Source: Chloroflexota bacterium
Lineage (GTDB): Bacteria; Chloroflexota; UBA11872
Length of the DNA: 64,000 bases
Direction: 5' to 3'
Assembly (NCBI GenBank): GCA_026708035.1
Contig: JAPOVQ010000006.1
Coordinates: 1-64,000 of the forward strand
A program made the position numbers and the translations under genes. The notes beneath the pieces were generated by a model. The model made no database searches. It worked only from the letters and a program-made list of their open reading frames with translations, and was not told the origin of the DNA. Shown in pieces: positions 9,013-17,563 of this stretch; the stretch's first letter is position 1; each line of letters begins with the position of its first letter.

Positions 9013-9774
9013 GTGGGCACGCTGCTGCTGCGTCTGGCGGGGCCAATGCAGTCTTGGGGCACGCAGAGCCGCTTCACGATGCGGGACACCGGCTTGGAGC
9101 CTTCCAAGAGCGGCGTCATCGGCCTGCTCGGCGCCGCTTTGGGACGGCCGCGACGTGAGCCGGTGGATGATCTCGCGGCCCTGCGCTTGGGAGTGCGCGT
9201 GGATTGGCCCGGTGTCATGCAAGTGGACTACCACACGGCGGGCGGGGGAACGCTTCCCGACGGCAGCCGCTACGGCGTACGCAAGGCCAGCGGCGCGGCC
9301 GGCGATACCGTGCTGTCTAACCGCTACTACCTGGCCGACGCCGACTTTCTGGTGGGGCTGGACGGCGAAGATGACGACCTGCTGCGCCGCCTGCACGCCG
9401 CCCTGCGTGAGCCTGTGTGGCAACTCTACCTGGGCCGCAAGGCGTTCGTGCCTGGCGTTCCGGTCTACGTTCCCGGCGGGCTTCGTGAGGGCGAGCGGCT
9501 GGAGCACGCGCTGACAAGCTACCCCTGGCCCAGGCTCGACATGGACGTCCCGCCGCGGAGGCGCCATCCCGATCAATTGCGCCTGACGGTTGAGGATCCG
9601 GAGGGACATGAGGTGCGGATGGACCAGCCCCACGGCGATTCGTTCCAGACGCGCCGCTTTCTGCCCCGCCGCGTGCGCAACTACTTTGTCGCATTGGGAC
9701 CGGGCGATGGCGAAGTTCCAATACGCCAGGACGCCGAGGAGGATGTGGGTGTACCTGTCGCGGCTGGCGCTTGA
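9013..9774 (+). CDS. casD: Cascade subunit Cas5e
   Basis: 253 residues from GTG 9013, which lies 2 bases after the cas7e stop; the frame is open further upstream but that part overlaps cas7e. The start L-L-L-R-L-A-G-P-M-Q-S-W-G is the classic Cas5 N-terminus, and P-S-K-S-G-V-I-G-L-L-G-A-A-L-G matches the family core. Cas5e caps the crRNA 5' handle (here predicted GUGAACCG) at the foot of Cascade. Length agrees with other Cas5e proteins (about 225-260). Its end overlaps cas6e by 32 bases. Confidence 0.95.
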   Translation: MGTLLLRLAGPMQSWGTQSRFTMRDTGLEPSKSGVIGLLGAALGRPRREPVDDLAALRLGVRVDWPGVMQVDYHTAGGGTLPDGSRYGVRKASGAAGDTVLSNRYYLADADFLVGLDGEDDDLLRRLHAALREPVWQLYLGRKAFVPGVPVYVPGGLREGERLEHALTSYPWPRLDMDVPPRRRHPDQLRLTVEDPEGHEVRMDQPHGDSFQTRRFLPRRVRNYFVALGPGDGEVPIRQDAEEDVGVPVAAGA

Positions 9775-10453
9775 TCCGCGAGATCGTGGAGTTCGCCGCG
9801 ATCTCGCGGATGTGTACCAGATGCATCGGACCATCATGTCCGCGTTCCCGCAGGTCGAGGAGCCGGGCCAGGCGCGGACGCGACTGGCCGTCTTGTATCG
9901 CGTGGACGCGGACAGGCGAACAGGACGAGTTGTCCTCTTGGTGCAGTCCAAATTGAAGCCTGACTGGGACTGCCTACCCGCGGGCTATCTCGCCGACGGC
10001 GTCGGCGAGTTGAGCAACCCGGCCACCAAGTCCGTGGCCGCGGCCTGGGCTGCACTGCGTGCGGGACAGACCCTGCGCTTCCGCCTGCGCGCCAATCCCA
10101 CGAAGAAGATCGACACCAAGTCCGGGCCCGACGGACGCCGGCGCCATGGCCGGCGGGTGGACCTGCGCACCGAAGCGCAGCAAATCGACTGGTTGGCGCG
10201 GCGAGCCGAACGGGCGGGCTTTGGTCTCCTTCCCGTTCTCTCCGACAGTGACGTTCCAGCCGTGCGGGTCGGCGCTGGCGAGAAGCTGCTGGGCAAGGGT
10301 CGCCGGTTGACCCTGGTCGGCGTGCGCTTCGAGGGGCTGCTCCAGATCGAAGACCTGGACCGCTTTCGCCGTGCGCTTGAGGAAGGCATTGGACCGGGCA
10401 AGGCCTTTGGCTGCGGACTCATGTCCGTCGCTCCCTACCGGAGGCACGCATGA
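9743..10453 (+). CDS. casE: crRNA-processing endoribonuclease Cas6e (Cse3/CasE)
   Basis: 236 residues from ATG 9743, supported by a GGAGG-like site just upstream; an in-frame start at 9590 is rejected because it lies wholly inside cas5e. The N-terminal M-W-V-Y-L-S-R-L-A matches Cas6e. H28 in Y-Q-M-H-R sits where the general catalytic histidine (H20 in E. coli) is expected, and the glycine-rich RNA-binding loop G-I-G-P-G-K-A-F-G-C-G-L is at about 215-226. The enzyme cleaves within each repeat at the base of the hairpin and stays bound to the 3' handle. Its TGA overlaps the cas1 ATG (ATGA). Confidence 0.95.
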   Translation: MWVYLSRLALDPRDRGVRRDLADVYQMHRTIMSAFPQVEEPGQARTRLAVLYRVDADRRTGRVVLLVQSKLKPDWDCLPAGYLADGVGELSNPATKSVAAAWAALRAGQTLRFRLRANPTKKIDTKSGPDGRRRHGRRVDLRTEAQQIDWLARRAERAGFGLLPVLSDSDVPAVRVGAGEKLLGKGRRLTLVGVRFEGLLQIEDLDRFRRALEEGIGPGKAFGCGLMSVAPYRRHA

Positions 10454-11439
10454 GACTCACGGACCTGCACGAGCTTCCCAAAGTCCGCGATAGCTGGAGT
10501 TATCTCTACGTCGAGCACGGTCGCATTGACCAGGACGCCAAGGCCATCGCTCTCCACGACGCCAACGGCAAGACGGCCATCCCCTGCGCCGCGTTAACCA
10601 CGCTGATGTTGGGGCCCGGGACCTCCATCACGCACGCCGCCATCAAGACGCTGGCCGACTGCGGGTGTTTGGTGGTGTGGACCGGAGAAGAAGGCGTGCG
10701 GTTCTACGCCCAGGGACTCGGCGAGACTCGCTCGTCTCGTCGACTATTGACCCAAGCCAAGCTCTGGGCGGACCCCAAGAGCCGACTGCGCGTCGTCTTT
10801 CGGATGTATCAGATGCGGTTCGACGAGGCTCTGGACCCATCGACCACGCTGCGCCAGGTTCGCGGCAAGGAGGGTATTCGGGTGCGCGAGACCTACGCCA
10901 GACTCAGCCGCGAGACCGGCGTCGTCTGGAAGGGGCGTTCCTACCGGCGGGGTCGCTGGGGAGCGAGCGATCCCATCAATCGAGCGCTCTCGGCGGCCAA
11001 TAGCTGTCTCTACGGCGTCTGTCACGCCGCCATCGTGTCGGCGGGATACTCTCCGGCTCTCGGGTTCATTCACACCGGCAAGATGCGCTCTTTCGTCTAT
11101 GACGTTGCCGACCTGTACAAGACGGAGACTTCGATCCCGGCGGCATTCAACGCCGTGGCGGAAGGCGTTGCCGATCTTGAGGGCACGGTGCGCCGGCGCT
11201 GCCGCGATTACTTCCATGCGCGCAAGCTCATGTCTCGGATCGTGGCGGATATCGAGCGGGTGCTCGCCGTGCCAGTCGGTGAACCCCACACGCCCCTCGA
11301 CTCGGACCTCGCGCTGCCTGGCGGTATCTGGGACCCGGAAGCCGGGGCGGTCGAGGGCGGCGTCAACTATGCCGAGCTGTTGGAGGGACAACATGACGGT
11401 CATGCTGCTGGAGCGAGTGTCGCCAAGTCTCCGCGGTGA
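10450..11439 (+). CDS. cas1: CRISPR adaptation integrase Cas1 (type I-E)
   Basis: 329 residues. The catalytic residues fall at E141 (in G-K-E-G), H208 (in F-I-H-T-G-K), and D218 and D221 (in V-Y-D-V-A-D), matching the E. coli numbering exactly, so the metal site looks intact. Cas1 with Cas2 inserts new spacers at the leader end of the array. Overlapping starts and stops on both sides (ATGA with cas6e; 47 bases with cas2) place it firmly in the operon. No cas4 is present, as expected for type I-E. Confidence 0.97.
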   Translation: MRLTDLHELPKVRDSWSYLYVEHGRIDQDAKAIALHDANGKTAIPCAALTTLMLGPGTSITHAAIKTLADCGCLVVWTGEEGVRFYAQGLGETRSSRRLLTQAKLWADPKSRLRVVFRMYQMRFDEALDPSTTLRQVRGKEGIRVRETYARLSRETGVVWKGRSYRRGRWGASDPINRALSAANSCLYGVCHAAIVSAGYSPALGFIHTGKMRSFVYDVADLYKTETSIPAAFNAVAEGVADLEGTVRRRCRDYFHARKLMSRIVADIERVLAVPVGEPHTPLDSDLALPGGIWDPEAGAVEGGVNYAELLEGQHDGHAAGASVAKSPR

Positions 11440-11668
11440 CTTGACGAAGTGGCTACTGGAACTGAAAGCCGGGGTCTTCGTCGGTCGCGTCTCGGCGATG
11501 GTCCGGGAACGCCTCTGGGCCAAGGCCTGCGCTTCGATGGGTGATGGCGGAGGCATGCTGGTCCACAGCGCCGACAACGAGCAGGGCTTCGCGTTGCAGT
11601 TCTGCGGGTCCCCAGGCCGAGTGGTGCGAGACTTCGAGGGTTTGCAGCTCGTGCTGGAACCGCGCTAA
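11393..11668 (+). CDS. cas2: CRISPR adaptation protein Cas2 (type I-E)
   Basis: 91 residues from ATG 11393, inside the end of cas1. It carries the I-E type Cas2 pattern: a short N-terminal strand, then S-P-S-L-R-G-D-L-T-K-W-L-L-E and A-G-V-F-V-G-R-V-S-A. Length and pattern fit E. coli Cas2 (94 residues). It forms the dimeric bridge of the Cas1-Cas2 complex that sets spacer length. The stop is only 38 bases from the first CRISPR repeat. The frame is open upstream to 11099 but that extension overlaps cas1 and is not used. Confidence 0.93.
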   Translation: MTVMLLERVSPSLRGDLTKWLLELKAGVFVGRVSAMVRERLWAKACASMGDGGGMLVHSADNEQGFALQFCGSPGRVVRDFEGLQLVLEPR

Positions 11669-11706
11669 CACCTTTGATGCCGTAGGAATGGCGCGTCGAT
11701 TCCAGT
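11669..11706 (+). promoter_or_regulatory. Very short presumed leader between cas2 and the array
   Basis: Only 38 bases separate the cas2 stop from the first repeat. The repeats read in the same direction as the cas genes (their 3' end is GTGAACCG, the expected 5' handle), so the leader should be on this side. The stretch is not AT-rich and shows no clear -10/-35 pair. Leader signals must therefore overlap cas2, or the array is read through from the cas operon. Confidence 0.45.
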
Positions 11707-13022
11707 GTGATCCCCACGCGCGTGGGGGTGAACCGCGCGTCCGGCACAAGCCGCTGCCCGCGGGCAACGTGATCCCCACGCGCGTGGGGGTGAACCGCGA
11801 CGGTGGTCAACCTCCTGCCCGGCCCCACCCGTGATCCCCACGCGCGTGGGGGTGAACCGCGGACCGACGGTGGCGCGGAAGCGCCAGGTGAAGTGATCCC
11901 CACGCGCGTGGGGGTGAACCGGACGCCCGCATCACTGCTCATGCGGCCGCAACGTGATCCCCACGCGCGTGGGGGTGAACCGTGCGGCGCGACCAGTTCT
12001 ACCTGGTCCTGGACGCGTGATCCCCACGCGCGTGGGGGTGAACCGGAAGTCCGTGTGGACGACCAGCGCAGCGGCGGCGTGATCCCCACGCGCGTGGGGG
12101 TGAACCGGACCTGGCGCACCGCGTACGTGATCGGGTTGGGTGATCCCCACGCGCGTGGGGGTGAACCTCCGACGCTGTAGGCGGCCCGCCGGCGGCGCGC
12201 GTGATCCCCACGCGCGTGGGGGTGAACCGATTTGTTGGGCCAGACTGCCAGCCAACGACACGTGATCCCCACGCGCGTGGGGGTGAACCGTAGCTGCGCC
12301 ACGAATGCCCGCGCGTCATAGTGTGATCCCCACGCGCGTGGGGGTGAACCGCGTCCACGTTCCGCCATTATGCGGCGCAACTAGTGATCCCCACGCGCGT
12401 GGGGGTGAACCGATCTGCTGCATCAACGAGCCGGCGAGGGTCACGTGATCCCCACGCGCGTGGGGGTGAACCGTCTACCTCACGATGCCCAAGGGTCCAA
12501 ATCTTGTGATCCCCACGCGCGTGGGGGTGAACCGGCAAAGGCCATCTACCGCGTGGGCTCGCGCATGTGATCCCCACGCGCGTGGGGGTGAACCGACAAT
12601 CAACTTCGCACACGACGCGACACCTGCGTGATCCCCACGCGCGTGGGGGTGAACCGCGGGCGTCGTAGTTCGTGTCCAGGGTGACCAGGTGATCCCCACG
12701 CGCGTGGGGGTGAACCGACAGCGCTAGCAGCCTCGGTGGCGGCCATCACGTGATCCCCACGCGCGTGGGGGTGAACCGAGGAGAGACGTGAACCACTCGA
12801 AAATAGTCACGTGATCCCCACGCGCGTGGGGGTGAACCGTCGTTGCCGCTGACGCCGGTGATGATCAGCTCGTGATCCCCACGCGCGTGGGGGTGAACCG
12901 TAGTGGCTGTAGGTGCCCGGCATCAGCTGGTCGTGATCCCCACGCGCGTGGGGGTGAACCGTGGGCCAACCTGGCTGGCACGGCCCTGGCCATGTGATCC
13001 CCACGCGCGTGGGGGTGAACCG
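11707..13022 (+). CRISPR. Type I-E CRISPR array, 22 repeats and 21 spacers
   Basis: A 29-base repeat starts at 11707, 11769, 11831, 11893, 11954, 12018, 12079, 12140 and then every 61 bases to 12994. Each repeat contains the perfect palindrome CCCCACGCGCGTGGGG, which gives the Cas6e hairpin, and ends in GTGAACCG. Copies are identical except the one at 12140, whose last base (12168) is T instead of G. Spacers are 32 bases except the first three (33) and the fifth (35), so length variation is confined to the cas-proximal end. No degenerate terminal repeat is seen at 12994-13022. Long open frames across the array on both strands are artefacts of the repeat. Confidence 0.99.
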
Positions 13023-13458
13023 TTCCCTACAGGTTCAGAACGAACCTCAGCGTGAAGGTTCTTGATTTTGTCCAGCTTGGTAGGCCCGACTGGACCCGAT
13101 GTGGATCGGTTCAAACCTGTGAGCGGGGATCGTTCGTCCGATGGCGTGGAACCTCGTCCGACCACAGTCGATCCAAAACTAACGCAAAACCCCGGGGGAT
13201 CTCCGCCGGCTCGCTTCCAGAAGATCGGCGCTCTGCGAGCGCCTCAGCACTGGTCTGCCATCGCCAGCGCAGCGCTGGGAGACTAGCGCGGGAAGGGGGA
13301 ATCTGAGACTTCCCGGCCTCGAGTTTCGCTCGCTGCGCTTTCACCCACATTCGGCCCCACGCCCACCCCCTGCCGAGGAATGCCCCCTCGGCTGGGACCG
13401 ACCGCGGCGTCGCGGGCATGCGCTTGGCCGACCCGACGTGCGATGGGCCGTACGCCGG
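13023..13458. other. Array-distal intergenic stretch, no gene recognised
   Basis: About 435 bases between the last repeat and the stop of the convergent lipid kinase gene. Short open frames (for example around 13050-13300) have arginine/serine-rich shadow-like translations and no ribosome sites. No AT-rich leader, further repeat or strong terminator hairpin was noticed. Confidence 0.6.
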
Positions 13459-14406
13459 CTAGCGGTCGGGCCGCATCACGCGCAGGGCCTGAGGCACGAC
13501 CGTGATCGTGACCGGCGGGCGCGCAACGAATTCGCCGTCGGCCCAGACCCCCACGTTCCGGTCAGCCGCCAGCTGCACCTGCCGGACCCGGTGATAGGCC
13601 ACCGCGGGATGCCCCACGTGCGAGCCGGCGAGTGCGCGCGGCAGCATTCGCAGGACCTCCCACTTGGGCAGGCGCCGAACCAGACAGAGATCCAGGCAAC
13701 CGTCGTCCGGTCGCGCGTCCGGCGCGATCCGTATCCGCCCGCCATAGCGGCTCGTGTTGCCCACGGCCGCCAAGAGGAGTTGCCCGCGAAAACTGCCGAA
13801 GTCGCCCCGCACCGTGGCGTCGGGCCAGGCGTAGGTCCGAAGTGTGACGGCTGCGCCGTAGAGATACGCGCCTGACGCGCCCAGGATGGCTGGCGCCCGC
13901 CCATCCGCCACAAACTCCGCGACCTCGCTGTCGAATCCAAATGTCGCGACCGTGATGAAATACGCACCCCTCCGTGCCTCGCCCACCGCATCGCGGCCCA
14001 ACACATGGCCCAGGTCCAGCGTCCGGGTCTGGTGGTGCAGGAGGCCCCTGATCGCCGCGTCCGGCCTTGCCGGCAGGCCCAGCGCGTGTGCCAGATCGTT
14101 GCAGCGACCGGCGGGCAGGATGCCCAACTCGAGCTCCTGCCGACGCCACGCGGGCACCGCCATGATGCCGTTCACGACCTCGTGCACGGTCCCGTCGCCG
14201 CCAGACGCCACAATCCGCGTCGAGCCCGCCTCGACGGCTTCCTGGGCGAGCCTCGCGGCCGCTCCCGGCGCGTCGGTGGCGCGCACTTTGGCCTCCGCGC
14301 CCTGCGCGTCCAACCTGGACGATAGACTCATCGCCCGCGCCAGGGCACGGCCGCGGCCAGCGCGCCCGTTCGCAACGATCGTCCAGCGATCCTGCGACCG
14401 ATGCAT
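13459..14406 (-). CDS. Diacylglycerol kinase family lipid kinase (YegS/BmrU-like)
   Basis: 315 residues. The N-terminal part has the DAGK catalytic pattern: an N-G-R-A-G-R-G nucleotide-binding turn near residue 13 and G-G-D-G-T at 69-73, followed by H-E-V-V-N-G. The later motif L-P-A-G-R-C-N-D-L-A resembles the family's G-T-x-N-D-F-A. The C-terminal beta-sandwich region includes G-G-R-I-R-I-A-P-D-A-R-P-D-D-G-C-L-D. Such enzymes phosphorylate diacylglycerol or related lipids at the inner membrane face using ATP. It stands alone, convergent with the CRISPR locus and upstream of tRNA-Arg on the same strand. The precise lipid substrate cannot be read from sequence. Confidence 0.88.
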   Translation of the reverse strand: MHRSQDRWTIVANGRAGRGRALARAMSLSSRLDAQGAEAKVRATDAPGAAARLAQEAVEAGSTRIVASGGDGTVHEVVNGIMAVPAWRRQELELGILPAGRCNDLAHALGLPARPDAAIRGLLHHQTRTLDLGHVLGRDAVGEARRGAYFITVATFGFDSEVAEFVADGRAPAILGASGAYLYGAAVTLRTYAWPDATVRGDFGSFRGQLLLAAVGNTSRYGGRIRIAPDARPDDGCLDLCLVRRLPKWEVLRMLPRALAGSHVGHPAVAYHRVRQVQLAADRNVGVWADGEFVARPPVTITVVPQALRVMRPDR

Positions 14407-14595
14407 CGTTTAGCGCCGCCGATCGTTCCGCCGCATGGCGACCTTGCCGGCCCAGCTCTGACTCGGCGCTCGCGTGTGGGACGTCAGGGCGATGTCACCC
14501 CACGGTCGGTCCTGGCGCGCCATCTTTCCCCGAGCGCACGGTCGTCGCAACCCGCCGATCAGCCGCACGCTGATTGCTCCTGAGTGGGAGGGTGG

Positions 14596-14669
14596 CACGC
14601 CCGGAGGGATTCGAACCCCCGACCCCTGGTTCCGAAGACCAGTGCTCTAATCCGCTGAGCTACGGGCGC
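14596..14669 (-). tRNA. tRNA-Arg (anticodon TCG)
   Basis: On the minus strand the acceptor arms GCGCCCG and CGGGCGT pair (one G-U), with a normal D arm, anticodon stem CTGGT/ACCAG around loop CTTCGGA (anticodon TCG, reading CGA), and a T arm with GTTCGAATC. The discriminator is G. CCA is not encoded: the next bases are CCA-like but not CCA. Confidence 0.95.
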
Positions 14670-14735
14670 ATGGCGGCGTGACGATTCTAGCGAGATGCGC
14701 GAGCGCGCCGGCGAACTCGGACTCTGGCCAGCGCG

Positions 14736-16319
14736 CTATCCGGCGACGGGTTCCTCGCCGACTCGGGCCGGGACATAGGATTCAGCGTCGCCCAGGATTT
14801 CGAACGGGCCTTCGACCCACCGGACGGGATCGACGGCGGCGCCCCCGACGTACATCTCCCAGTGGACGTGGGGACCGGTTGAGCGTCCGGTTGAGCCCAC
14901 CAGGCCGACCGTGGCGCCGCGCTCGACCACCTGACCCAGCAGCACCGAAAAGTCGTGCAGGTGATAGAAGAGCGTAAACACGCCAAAGCCATGATCCAGA
15001 ATGACCGTGTTGCCGCGGATCGTGAGCGGCCCGACAAAGGCGACGCGCCCCCGGTTGGGCGCCGGGATGGGAGCTCCGGTCGGCGCCGCGTAGTCGACGC
15101 CCTCGTGCACCGACATGAATGATCCCGGCTGCAGGGTGCGGCGCTCGCCATACGGCGAGGTGACCCGCCCCCTGCTCGGCGGCTGGAACGGCCCGGTCCA
15201 CAGCGGTCCCCCACTCACGCGCTGGACGATGGTGTGGAGAAACTCGCGCTCTTCCTGCGCGACCGCCTCGTCGAGCAGGTCTTCGTGGCTTGCGGGTATG
15301 TGGAACTCCGCGGAGGGGTACTGGCGCTCAGCAAGCTCGACGGATATGTCGACCATGCGCTCGCCGACGCTCACCCGCAGGTCCTGCGGACCGGCCATGG
15401 CCGTGGAGGCAGTCCCAATCACGGCGTGCCAGGTGCCTTCTCGGCAGAGCAGCGGCGCGGCTTGCCCATTCCAGGTCACCGACACGCCGGCGGCCGCCGT
15501 GTGTACTTGAATGCCAATCGCATCGCCCGGCTGCGGCATCTCGGAGTCGATCGTCACCAAGTCGGCGTCGGCCGGCGGTGCGTGAGGGTCGAAGGGCGTG
15601 ATTGCCGCCGCCGGAAACAGGCCGGCTTCCTTGGCCAAATCACCCGAATTGGCGAAGACGACCTGCCCGGCGCGAGCCCACGGCACGTCCACGAGCCACT
15701 GTTGCAGCACGGCTCGCTGCGTCCGCATTGCCACCATGCTGCCGAAGTCGCCGTAGGCGATGGGCAGCCCGAGCCGCGTGAGCCAGCTGGGCACGGCGAA
15801 GTAGGCGTCGCGAATGGCCGGATTCTGGTCCAGCAGGGCCAGGTGGTTTTCCATGATCTGGGAGAACGGCACGCCGGCATCCTCAGGCAGAGTGGCGTGC
15901 CGGGGGACTTGCCGGAACGATTCGAGCCAATCGTCGTGGCCCTCCCGATTCATGACGTCCATGGTGTTGGCCACGTTGACGCCATCTTTGGACGGGTCCC
16001 ACTGCAGCACCATCTTCTGGAATGCCTGCACGAGAAAGCCGTGCAAAACGAAGCGGTGCGAGATCGGGTAGCCGACCACGTGGATGCCGCCGAGTTCCTG
16101 AAACGCCGTCCAGAACTTGGCGGCCTCGTCATCCCGCACGGGGTAGCCGCCGCCGGTGTCGCTGCCCGTCTGGGTAAAGAAGCGTCCGCCGTTGATCGGA
16201 AAGTCGGGCCCGAAACCGCAGGCGGTGCCGAATGGCACCTCTGGCACTTCCGCCGCCAGCGGCACAGGCAGCGCGGCCAGTGCCAGGGCGAGGATCAGGG
16301 CCACGGCCACACGGCGCAT
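14736..16319 (-). CDS. Secreted M23 zinc metallopeptidase with GYPIS-type N-terminal domain
   Basis: 527 residues from ATG 16319 (an in-frame GTG at 16346 is possible). A signal peptide begins M-R-R-V-A-V-A-L-I-L-A and ends near A-A-E. Residues about 35-200 hold a domain with F-F-T-Q-T-G, then F-W-T-A-F-Q-E-L-G-G-I-H-V-V-G-Y-P-I-S and a hydrophobic L-V-Q-A-F-Q-K-M-V-L-Q; this arrangement recurs in exported Chloroflexota proteins, from memory. The C-terminal LytM/M23 domain has H405-x3-D409 and H484-x-H486 (G-P-H-V-H-W), so the zinc ligands are intact. M23 enzymes cut peptidoglycan cross-links or glycine-rich peptides. The fold is clear; the physiological substrate, in a lineage with reduced cell walls, is uncertain. 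Confidence 0.88.
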   Translation of the reverse strand: MRRVAVALILALALAALPVPLAAEVPEVPFGTACGFGPDFPINGGRFFTQTGSDTGGGYPVRDDEAAKFWTAFQELGGIHVVGYPISHRFVLHGFLVQAFQKMVLQWDPSKDGVNVANTMDVMNREGHDDWLESFRQVPRHATLPEDAGVPFSQIMENHLALLDQNPAIRDAYFAVPSWLTRLGLPIAYGDFGSMVAMRTQRAVLQQWLVDVPWARAGQVVFANSGDLAKEAGLFPAAAITPFDPHAPPADADLVTIDSEMPQPGDAIGIQVHTAAAGVSVTWNGQAAPLLCREGTWHAVIGTASTAMAGPQDLRVSVGERMVDISVELAERQYPSAEFHIPASHEDLLDEAVAQEEREFLHTIVQRVSGGPLWTGPFQPPSRGRVTSPYGERRTLQPGSFMSVHEGVDYAAPTGAPIPAPNRGRVAFVGPLTIRGNTVILDHGFGVFTLFYHLHDFSVLLGQVVERGATVGLVGSTGRSTGPHVHWEMYVGGAAVDPVRWVEGPFEILGDAESYVPARVGEEPVAG

Positions 16320-16459
16320 GGCGGACCGAGTGCGGGGGGATTTCACAGGCGATTAGCCTAGCATCGGAACGGCTGCGGCACCGGTGAACAAACGTCGGCG
16401 CACGCCCAGCGTGACGCGCCGCCGCACGCCCGCAACTCTGGCACTCTTGGTCGCAGATC

Positions 16460-17485
16460 ATGGATGGCGACGCACCCGTGAAGCAGCGCGGTTTCCGACG
16501 ACGGGTGGGCGGGCTGGCTCGGGCGGCGCGATCCCTGTCGCGGAGCATCGCGGACACGGCGCGCCGCGCCCAGGATCACGTCGGCGGAACCGCTGAGTCG
16601 ATCACCCGCGCAACGATGGCGTGGATCGAAGCCACTCCCCAGCTCCGCGTGCTTTACCTGACGGCGGACCGGTTTGGCACCCAGCAGCTCCCCACGTTCG
16701 CCGCCGCCATCAGCTTTCAGACCTTTATCTCCCTGTTTCCGCTGATTGGCTTCATCACGGCCATCGCGGCGTTTCTGGTGGAGCCCGAAGTAATGGTGCA
16801 ATTCGTCGCGGACCAATCCGGAGACCTGGCCCCCGGGGCGGAGGACTTCCTGGAAAGCACGCTGCCGTCGATGGCCGCCGTCCGCGAAAGCGTGGGCGTC
16901 ATCTCGCTCATCGCGCTCCTGTGGACCGGCAGCAATCTGTTTGGCGCGCTGCGCCGCGGCCTCGACGCGGCAACGGGCGCGACCCGGCGGCGGACTTTTG
17001 TGCAGGGCCGAGCGCTGGATCTCGCCACGACGATGGCCACCGGCGGGTTGCTCGCCCTTTCCGTGACCGCCACGGCCGTACTGACGTTCTTGCAGCAATC
17101 TGAGCTACTTGGGGGCGACTCGCCATTCGCCTGGCTCGGGTGGTTGCTGCGCTGGCTTGGCGTGCTGCTCCCGATCCTTTTCGCCACCGGCGTGTTCGGG
17201 TTGATGTATCACCTGGTGCCGGCCGAGCGCCTGGCCTGGCGCCCGGCGCTGGCGGGCGGACTGGTAGGAGCCGTCGGCTTCGAGATTGGGAAGAACGCCT
17301 TCGTCTGGTACACGGCCAACTTCGGCTCGTTCAACGCGATTTACGGCCCGATTGCGACGGTTGTCTTGCTGCTGATCTGGATCTACTTCAGCAGCATGAT
17401 CTTCCTGGCCGGCGCGGCATTCGGCTCGGCGGTGTCCGCCGCGATGGGTCCCGGCGAGCCCCCCGGACCTGGCGCCGCAGCTTAG
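16460..17485 (+). CDS. YihY/BrkB-family inner membrane protein
   Basis: 341 residues with a charged cytoplasmic N-terminus of about 70 residues and then the YihY core: F-A-A-A-I-S-F-Q-T-F-I-S-L-F-P-L in the first membrane segment, about six predicted membrane helices in all, and the late motif Y-G-P-I-A-T-V-V-L-L-L-I-W-I-Y. The family (once mis-called ribonuclease BN) has no agreed function; transport or envelope roles have been proposed. It is divergent from the M23 gene across about 140 bases and lies upstream of the polysaccharide genes with its own 78-base gap, so a shared role in the envelope is possible but unproven. Confidence 0.88.
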   Translation: MDGDAPVKQRGFRRRVGGLARAARSLSRSIADTARRAQDHVGGTAESITRATMAWIEATPQLRVLYLTADRFGTQQLPTFAAAISFQTFISLFPLIGFITAIAAFLVEPEVMVQFVADQSGDLAPGAEDFLESTLPSMAAVRESVGVISLIALLWTGSNLFGALRRGLDAATGATRRRTFVQGRALDLATTMATGGLLALSVTATAVLTFLQQSELLGGDSPFAWLGWLLRWLGVLLPILFATGVFGLMYHLVPAERLAWRPALAGGLVGAVGFEIGKNAFVWYTANFGSFNAIYGPIATVVLLLIWIYFSSMIFLAGAAFGSAVSAAMGPGEPPGPGAAA

Positions 17486-17563
17486 GGCGCTGCCGAAACG
17501 TTACATCCGTCACCCGTGACACACACGCGTCACGGGCCCGGCGTTGTAGGGTAGTCACTCGGG

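Noticed and set aside
11400-13165. Long open frames on both strands through the CRISPR array with repeated G-S-P-P-R-A-W-G-S or D-P-H-A-R-G-G-E-P units
   Set aside because: They are translations of the 29-base repeat; unit lengths follow the array, not a protein.
13052-13306. Small plus-strand frame after the array
   Set aside because: No ribosome site or family likeness; composition of a chance frame.
15234-16361. 375-residue plus-strand frame opposite the M23 peptidase gene
   Set aside because: Shadow; the minus strand has signal peptide and zinc ligands.
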